Positions 5,782-10,162 of a DNA stretch of 10,162 bases are shown here, in pieces. Where the stretch lies: the NCBI GenBank assembly GCA_902765975.1, contig CACXBO010000091.1, positions 1 to 10,162 on the forward strand. The letters run 5' to 3'. The notes below the pieces were generated by a model that saw only the letters and a list, made by a program, of their open reading frames with translations, did no database searches and was not told the origin of the DNA. Position 1 is the first letter of the stretch; each line of letters begins with the position of its first letter. The position numbers and the translations under genes were made by a program. The DNA comes from Oscillospiraceae bacterium (GTDB lineage: Bacteria; Bacillota; Clostridia; Oscillospirales; Oscillospiraceae).

Positions 5782-6750
5782 ATGATCTGCAGAAACTGCA
5801 ACAGTCCGATCCGCGACGGCTCCGCCTTCTGCACCAAGTGCGGCGCAAAGGTACAGGCTCCTGCGCCCCAGCAGCGTGCCCCCGCATCTCGCCCGGCTGC
5901 CGCTCCGATACCGCAGCCCGCCCCCGCTCAGAGACCTGCGCCTCAGCCTCAGCCCAAGAAGAAATCAAGCGCCGGGATCTGGATCGGCATTATTCTAACG
6001 CTTCTCATAATCGGAGGAGAAGCGTGGTATCTCGTCAACTGGTATAACAACGAGGGAGGCTTCTTCCCCGAAGCTGCCTCCGTATCCCGAGAGGACAGCG
6101 ATGATGAGTCCGATAACGAAAAGCATAAGGATAAGGATAGGGATAAGGAGAAGGATAAGTCCGAGCCCGACGGCGAAACGTCCGAAGAAGACGGCGGCGC
6201 AGTTTCCGATCCCGCCTCTTCCCCATCTCACGCCGGAAAGCTGCCTGACGGCGCTGAGCAGATGTCCGGCGCCACTGCCAAGGATTTAGCCGGCGACTGG
6301 ATCGGGGAAATAACGCTCACAAAAATGCAGGGCTATGAGGAACTGCCCGGCGCGCCTGATAATATCAAGGAACTGATAGCCGAGGCTATGAGCAAGCCTC
6401 AGAAGTACTCGATGAGCTTCGATGAGAACGGACGCTGGGATCTATTTATAGACTATATGTTCGGTATGCGCTTCAGTTCAACCGAATTGCGTCTTGACGA
6501 TCCGAAAACGCCTGAGGAGGAGACCGCCCACCTTTATAAGGGACCCGAAAACGGCGTCATCACGATCAGCACGAGTTATTTCGATGCGAGCGGCGCAGGC
6601 GGCGGCGACTTTTTAATAAAAGCAAACGTCTTTACCGACGGCGAGGGAATCGGCATCTCCGGCAAGCTCTCGGTAACGATAACCAATCAGGGACAAAGCA
6701 TTTCGCTTGACGGGGACTTCACTCTCCGTCCCGACAAGGGGGAGGAATAA
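5782..6750 (+). CDS. Membrane protein: zinc ribbon, one TM helix, outer beta-rich domain
   Basis: This 322-residue protein starts with a zinc ribbon, C3-x2-C6-x10-C17-x2-C20-G, followed by a Pro/Ala/Gln-rich linker (25-58). KKK (59-61) and a single membrane helix (about 65-85) come next. The Lys cluster before the helix predicts zinc ribbon inside and C-terminus outside. After the helix lies a highly charged Asp/Lys/Glu linker (about 98-140), then a 150-residue domain from about 169 (GDWIGEITL) to the end. Its alternating short hydrophobic stretches suggest a beta-sheet or lipocalin-like fold; it has no recognised catalytic motif. The layout recalls TcaA/YvbJ-type Gram-positive proteins, but the outer domain is not theirs. 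It is first in the operon, with 3 bases to the next gene. Function unknown. Confidence 0.9.
   Translation: MICRNCNSPIRDGSAFCTKCGAKVQAPAPQQRAPASRPAAAPIPQPAPAQRPAPQPQPKKKSSAGIWIGIILTLLIIGGEAWYLVNWYNNEGGFFPEAASVSREDSDDESDNEKHKDKDRDKEKDKSEPDGETSEEDGGAVSDPASSPSHAGKLPDGAEQMSGATAKDLAGDWIGEITLTKMQGYEELPGAPDNIKELIAEAMSKPQKYSMSFDENGRWDLFIDYMFGMRFSSTELRLDDPKTPEEETAHLYKGPENGVITISTSYFDASGAGGGDFLIKANVFTDGEGIGISGKLSVTITNQGQSISLDGDFTLRPDKGEE
6121..6159 (+). repeat. AAGGAT-type hexanucleotide tandem repeat
   Basis: Thirteen codons alternate Lys/Arg with Asp/Glu (residues 114-126), built from imperfect copies of aaggat. It encodes the charged extracellular linker and could change length by slippage. Confidence 0.75.
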
Positions 6751-6753
6751 GCC

Positions 6754-7818
6754 ATGTTCTGTGAAAAATGCGGGGCTAAGCTCCCAGACAATGCCGTTCA
6801 CTGCATCCGCTGCGGCGCGCCTCAAACTCCCATTCCGGCATCTGCCGCACAATATCCGCAGTACGCTCCCGTTATGTCCGCTCCAAAGCGGTCAAAGGGT
6901 CCTCTCGCTCTTTTGATCTGCCTCATCATCGTTGCAGTTCTCGGCGCTGCGTTCATAGGCGTTATAAATATAATGAAGCTGAACGCTGAAAACTCATGGT
7001 TCGGAAACAAGGAAGATACCGAGGAGACAGACCGCGAAGACGAAGACGAGGACGAAGACGATAAGGACGGCAAGGACGATAAGGACGATAAGGACGGCAA
7101 AGATACGAAGCCCGAGCCTGACCCTGAACCTGAGCCCGAGCCCGAGCCTGAGCCAGAACCCGAGCCTGAGCCCGAGCCTGAGCCAGAACCCGAGCCAGAA
7201 CCAGAACCAGAACCAGAGCCTGAACCTGAGCCTGAACCAGAACCAGAACCAGAGCCTGAGCCCGGGCCGACAGTCAACCCATTCTCCGACGTTTCAGAAG
7301 GCTCGTGGTACTATAAGCCCGTTATGTGGGCAGTTGAAAAGGGAATGGTATCCGGCTCCAGGTTCAACCCATCCAAAGACTGCACGAGAGCGCAGACGCT
7401 TACCTTCCTTTGGAGGGCAAAGGGCTGCCCGGAGCCCTCTCTCAAGGTCAGCCCCTTCAAGGACGTCAAGTCCGGCGATTATTACTTTGAGCCCGTACTC
7501 TGGGCATTTGAAAACGGTATGATCTCCGTATCCGGCGACGCCAAATTCAAGCCGGATGACACTGTGAGCCGCGCTCAGCTTATGACCTTCCTGTACAGAG
7601 CCGAAAAGGGCGACGCAGACGGTCTTGACAACCCCTTTTCCAACGTCAAGAGCTCCGACTGGTACTATGAGCCCGCAGTCTGGGCATACAGCCGCGGGAT
7701 AATCAGTCTTGACTCCGGCGGCAAATTCAGCGCATCTTCCTCCTGCACAAGAGCTCAGGTAATGACCTTCCTCTGGCGCACGTACTCAGGAGACCCGTCC
7801 GCTATGCTCAATAACTGA
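6754..7818 (+). CDS. Zinc-ribbon membrane protein with Glu-Pro rod and three SLH domains
   Basis: A 354-residue protein. Residues 3-20 form a zinc ribbon (CEKCGAKLPDNAVHCIRCG). KRSK (45-48) precedes one membrane helix (about 50-74), predicting N-in/C-out. An acidic Asp/Lys linker (83-119) leads into 25 consecutive Pro-Glu/Asp dipeptides (120-169). Three S-layer homology domains follow at about 176-225, 234-285 and 294-345, each beginning (N/S)PF-x-(D/N)V with a Trp/Tyr pair and ending in a TRAQ/SRAQ/TRAQ helix. SLH domains bind secondary cell-wall polymers, so this protein probably bridges membrane and wall, the Pro-Glu run being a stiff spacer as in TonB. SLH modules usually sit on secreted enzymes; pairing them with a cytoplasmic zinc ribbon is unusual. 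GGGGGAGG at 6738-6745 fixes the start. Confidence 0.92.
   Translation: MFCEKCGAKLPDNAVHCIRCGAPQTPIPASAAQYPQYAPVMSAPKRSKGPLALLICLIIVAVLGAAFIGVINIMKLNAENSWFGNKEDTEETDREDEDEDEDDKDGKDDKDDKDGKDTKPEPDPEPEPEPEPEPEPEPEPEPEPEPEPEPEPEPEPEPEPEPEPEPEPEPGPTVNPFSDVSEGSWYYKPVMWAVEKGMVSGSRFNPSKDCTRAQTLTFLWRAKGCPEPSLKVSPFKDVKSGDYYFEPVLWAFENGMISVSGDAKFKPDDTVSRAQLMTFLYRAEKGDADGLDNPFSNVKSSDWYYEPAVWAYSRGIISLDSGGKFSASSSCTRAQVMTFLWRTYSGDPSAMLNN
7063..7104 (+). repeat. Asp/Lys-coding tandem repeat
   Basis: Four aag-gac-(ggc/gat) 9-base units are followed by a degenerate partial one, encoding the KDG/KDD run just outside the membrane helix. Units 7072-7080 and 7081-7089 are identical, which suggests recent slippage. 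Confidence 0.7.
7111..7269 (+). repeat. Pro-Glu codon repeat encoding a rigid rod
   Basis: Twenty-five Pro-acidic dipeptides (24 Pro-Glu, one Pro-Asp) end in Pro-Gly-Pro. At DNA level it is a 6-base periodic tract (cc-n-ga-r). A 30-base block at 7141-7170 recurs at 7171-7200 with changes only in its last two codons, a sign of duplication. The first half favours CCC/CCT and GAG codons, the second half CCA and GAA, so it grew in more than one step. Confidence 0.92.
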
Positions 7819-7832
7819 GAGGTGATCCTGCT

Positions 7833-8375
7833 ATGTTCTGCAAATTCTGCGGCAAGACCATTCCGGACGGGGCCGCGTTCTGCAAATTCTGCGGCAATCA
7901 GACTTCTCGCGGCGCAGCAAGCGCGTCCCAGGAAGTAATGCTCGTTCCCTGCCCGAAATGCGGTATGTCAATACCCAGCGGCGCGGTTTTTTGCCGTTAC
8001 TGCGGCTCAAGCACGGAGGTCCGCGCGCGAAACTACACAGCCGTTACGATAATACTCGCCGTTCTGCTCGCCGCCCTTATAGGCGTAGGCGTATGGAAAA
8101 TACCTGCAAACGTGGAAACCCTTTTTGAGTCCTCCGGTACGTCGGAAAGTACATCCGGCAGGAAGGGAGCGAAAGTAGAAGAAGCTGAGACCGGCGATAC
8201 GGGAAGCTACGCTCCCGCCGACACCTTTGAGAGCGTGGATGCGGCGCTCGCCGACGGCTCGCTTTTTGAAGGCGGAGAGGCGAGCGGGCCGCACCCCGAA
8301 TACGGATGGCTCTTCGGCGACGAGGGCGGCTGGGATATAACCGAGGACGAAGAGACGCAAGAGGAGGAGAAATAA
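7833..8375 (+). CDS. Double zinc-ribbon membrane protein with short acidic outer tail
   Basis: A 180-residue protein with two zinc ribbons, C3-x2-C6...C17-x2-C20 and C40-x2-C43...C54-x2-C57, joined by a 19-residue linker. RAR (64-66) precedes one membrane helix (about 68-88), again predicting zinc ribbons in the cytoplasm. The outer part (89-180) is Gly/Ser/Glu-rich, probably disordered, with a small hydrophobic patch (TFESVDAALADGSLFEGG, about 128-146, and YGWLF) and an acidic end. No enzymatic motif is seen. The start has GAGGTGAT at 7819-7826. Its last codons (GAG GAG GAG) double as ribosome binding site for the next gene, 3 bases away, so translation of the two is probably coupled. Function unknown; an adaptor role toward the neighbouring membrane proteins is inference. 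Confidence 0.88.
   Translation: MFCKFCGKTIPDGAAFCKFCGNQTSRGAASASQEVMLVPCPKCGMSIPSGAVFCRYCGSSTEVRARNYTAVTIILAVLLAALIGVGVWKIPANVETLFESSGTSESTSGRKGAKVEEAETGDTGSYAPADTFESVDAALADGSLFEGGEASGPHPEYGWLFGDEGGWDITEDEETQEEEK
7836..7897 (+). repeat. Direct repeat of the zinc-knuckle codons
   Basis: A 20-base sequence at 7836-7855 recurs exactly at 7878-7897, encoding FCKFCG in both halves of the first zinc ribbon. Identical synonymous codons point to a recent duplication or gene conversion of the knuckle rather than convergence. Confidence 0.85.
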
Positions 8376-8378
8376 GCT

Positions 8379-10162
8379 ATGAAAAGATTTCCAACTCTCC
8401 TTCTCTGCCTCGTGCTCATAGCCGCAATCCTCGTTACGGGTCTCGGCTGGCCCGCATGGCTGATGCCGCTCGTTGCGCCGGCTCGGAAAACTCCCGTTGT
8501 TCTGCCCGAGGGTGAGAGCGCCGCCTTTGAGATAAAGCCGATAGAGGGTATTACTATCTCCGCAGAGGCGAACGCGCTCGATAAGGACAGGGATTTCACC
8601 CTCAAAGCAGTCGGTGAAAAGGAGTTCGGCTCCCTCGTCGAAGGCTACTGGAATTCGTCCGACAGCCCCGGTCTTGTTATCGACGCGTGGGAGCTTGACG
8701 CAGGTCTTTCCGACGACGAGATGCTGCCCGGAGTTTTCACTATGGACTTCGATCTTGAAGCTCTCGGCTTCAGCGAGGAGGATTATGAGGCCGTTAAGCT
8801 CTATCGCGTTGACGATTCGGGCGTTTGGTACGAGTACGCCTCCTCCCTCGACGGCTCTGTGCTCACTATAGAGAGCAATCAGAACAGCTTCATCGTCGCC
8901 GTTATCGGCTGGACGCTTATCGTCTCCTCTCCTAAGCTTCTCTCTATGTGGCAGGCATATACGGGAGGCGCTTACCTCAACCCCTTTACCGGCTGCTTCG
9001 ACGTACACGTGCCGGACAAGGGCGGTCCCGCCGTTATGGAGATAATGCTTGACCGTTCAAGCTTCATAGACGTTCTCGACAGCGGAAACCAAAAGCGTTA
9101 CGGTGAGATGGACGTTAAGGCGAAGGACGAGGCGCTCAAAAGAGTCATAAAGGAAAACGACCTGTTTGATGATACAACAGTAAAGGACATCTCCGATATG
9201 TCCTTTGTAAAAAGGGATTTTATCAAGTATTACAAGCAAAACCTCAAGAAATACCTCGACGAAGACCCGGACTACAAACGCATTCAGGCAAATATTGAGC
9301 AATATAAAACGGAGATACCTCAGCTTCGGGATGAGCTTGAACAGGTTCGGAAGGTCAAAGAGATGGCTCAGAAGGCTTGGCCCTATCTGCAGGGTCTCGG
9401 TCTGAAGATGCCGAAATACAAGCTTCGCATTGAGCTGAGCGGAGAAAACAGGGGCTCTTACGGAGTGACCATCACCCCCTACTGGGGCAACCCCTATCTT
9501 GTGGTATTTATGGAAATGCTCGGCGGAGGCACAAAGCAGAACTACGATCAGCTGCTTTTGACTATGTGCCACGAGATGTTCCACGCCATCCAGCGCTGCT
9601 ATGTTATGGACTCCCGTGCAAATTACAAATTCGACGAGCTGAGCGCCATGGCCCTCGAGATGGACGCCTACGAGCATTTCTCAGACAGCGGCGAGATAAC
9701 GAGCGGCAGGGAAGAATCTCTCTCTAATCTAACGGACGCATATTACTTTGCTCTGCCTCTCGACGAATTCTCCACTACATACCCGGAGGGAAAGCTCTCC
9801 GCCGCGGACAAGGCCGGCGCAAGCTATCCCATCGCCCCATTCTTTGTATATCTACGAACGGAAAAGCCCTATTCCTTCAGCACTATCCTGTCGAGGTATA
9901 AGGGACTGTGGGGCAAAAGGGCGCTTACCACAATTCTGAAGGAGGCCTTCTCGGTCTCTGAAGAAGAGCTCACGGAATACTATTTTAAATTCGCCGAAAG
10001 CTACGGCGCAACCTTCTATAAGCAGGCGCTATCCCCCAGCGTAAACCTCATGTTCTCTCCGGAGGCTGATATTTCAGGCGGAAAGCTTGAAATTTCCCTT
10101 CTCAACAAAAGCTACACGACGCGAGTGCGGCGCATAGCCGTTAAGCCCGCGAACGATAATGA
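8379..10162 (+). CDS. Exported or membrane-anchored HExxH metalloprotease (3' partial)
   Basis: An open frame of 594 codons runs off the window. Residues 1-4 (MKRF) and a hydrophobic segment (5-31) form a signal peptide or N-terminal anchor; there is no lipobox cysteine. Residues about 50-175 look like a beta-rich stalk (LDKDRDFTLKAV...YRVDDSGVWYEYAS...NSFIVAVIG). A charged helical region with likely coiled coil lies at about 297-333. The catalytic motif CHEMFHAIQ has His398, Glu399 and His402. FDELSAMALE follows, whose Glu420 is 18 residues after His402, a suitable spacing for the third zinc ligand of a gluzincin (Glu427 is the alternative). Hydrophobic LLLTM just before HEMFH fits the active-site helix. 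The family is not recognised. The binding site GAGGAGGAG (8361-8369) lies in the previous gene. It is probably a surface protease acting with the three zinc-ribbon proteins. Confidence 0.88.
   Translation, partial: MKRFPTLLLCLVLIAAILVTGLGWPAWLMPLVAPARKTPVVLPEGESAAFEIKPIEGITISAEANALDKDRDFTLKAVGEKEFGSLVEGYWNSSDSPGLVIDAWELDAGLSDDEMLPGVFTMDFDLEALGFSEEDYEAVKLYRVDDSGVWYEYASSLDGSVLTIESNQNSFIVAVIGWTLIVSSPKLLSMWQAYTGGAYLNPFTGCFDVHVPDKGGPAVMEIMLDRSSFIDVLDSGNQKRYGEMDVKAKDEALKRVIKENDLFDDTTVKDISDMSFVKRDFIKYYKQNLKKYLDEDPDYKRIQANIEQYKTEIPQLRDELEQVRKVKEMAQKAWPYLQGLGLKMPKYKLRIELSGENRGSYGVTITPYWGNPYLVVFMEMLGGGTKQNYDQLLLTMCHEMFHAIQRCYVMDSRANYKFDELSAMALEMDAYEHFSDSGEITSGREESLSNLTDAYYFALPLDEFSTTYPEGKLSAADKAGASYPIAPFFVYLRTEKPYSFSTILSRYKGLWGKRALTTILKEAFSVSEEELTEYYFKFAESYGATFYKQALSPSVNLMFSPEADISGGKLEISLLNKSYTTRVRRIAVKPANDN

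Noticed and set aside
6822..7277. Antisense frame of about 150 codons rich in Gly-Ser repeats
   Set aside because: It is the mirror of the Pro-Glu codon tract on the opposite strand; it has no ribosome binding site and overlaps a well-supported gene.
8007..9008. 333-codon antisense frame across the third zinc-ribbon gene and the protease
   Set aside because: It overlaps two sense genes with clear motifs and ribosome binding sites, and its translation shows no recognisable domain.
9057..9677. 206-codon antisense frame with hydrophobic stretches
   Set aside because: The sense strand encodes the HEMFH protease continuously through this region with a recognisable active site.

Overview
The window looks like a chromosomal segment from a moderately GC-rich member of the Clostridia (Bacillota), perhaps an Oscillospirales or Christensenellales relative. 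The lineage is inferred from a Gram-positive style HPr/enzyme I pair, strong AGGAGG-type ribosome binding sites, sigma-A-like promoters with 17-base spacers, an ECF transporter S component, and membrane proteins with N-terminal zinc ribbons, one of them ending in SLH domains. No mobile element, tRNA, rRNA or CRISPR array is visible.

Layout. Positions 1-69 hold the last 22 codons of an unidentified gene. A rightward group follows: ptsH (HPr), ptsI (enzyme I) and a cytidylate-kinase-like P-loop kinase, closed by a bidirectional terminator at 2870-2903. The HPr keeps its catalytic His15 but has Lys at the place of the regulatory Ser46. A strong hairpin separates ptsH from ptsI. Next, a MATE-family efflux gene runs leftward (4287-2950), divergent from a small conserved protein of unknown function (4416-4913). 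Clean back-to-back promoters lie between them.

From 4947 to 5653 there is a riboregulated single-gene unit. A promoter overlaps the previous terminator and is followed by a structured leader of about 130 nt. The leader ends in an intrinsic terminator just ahead of the S component of an ECF vitamin transporter. It matches no riboswitch consensus I can recall. It also contains a possible 17-codon reading frame that crosses the terminator and stops 2 nt before the transporter start.

From 5719 to the right edge, one promoter drives a tightly packed operon of four envelope genes. Three encode proteins with cytoplasmic zinc ribbons, one membrane helix and a different outer part each: a beta-rich domain behind an acidic linker, a long Glu-Pro rod with three SLH domains, and a short acidic tail. 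The fourth, running off the window, encodes an exported or membrane-anchored protein with a coiled coil and a gluzincin-like HEMFH metalloprotease motif. A membrane-to-wall tether, zinc-ribbon partners and a surface protease in one transcription unit suggest an envelope system that I cannot match to a described one. This and the ECF leader RNA are the two most interesting parts of the window.
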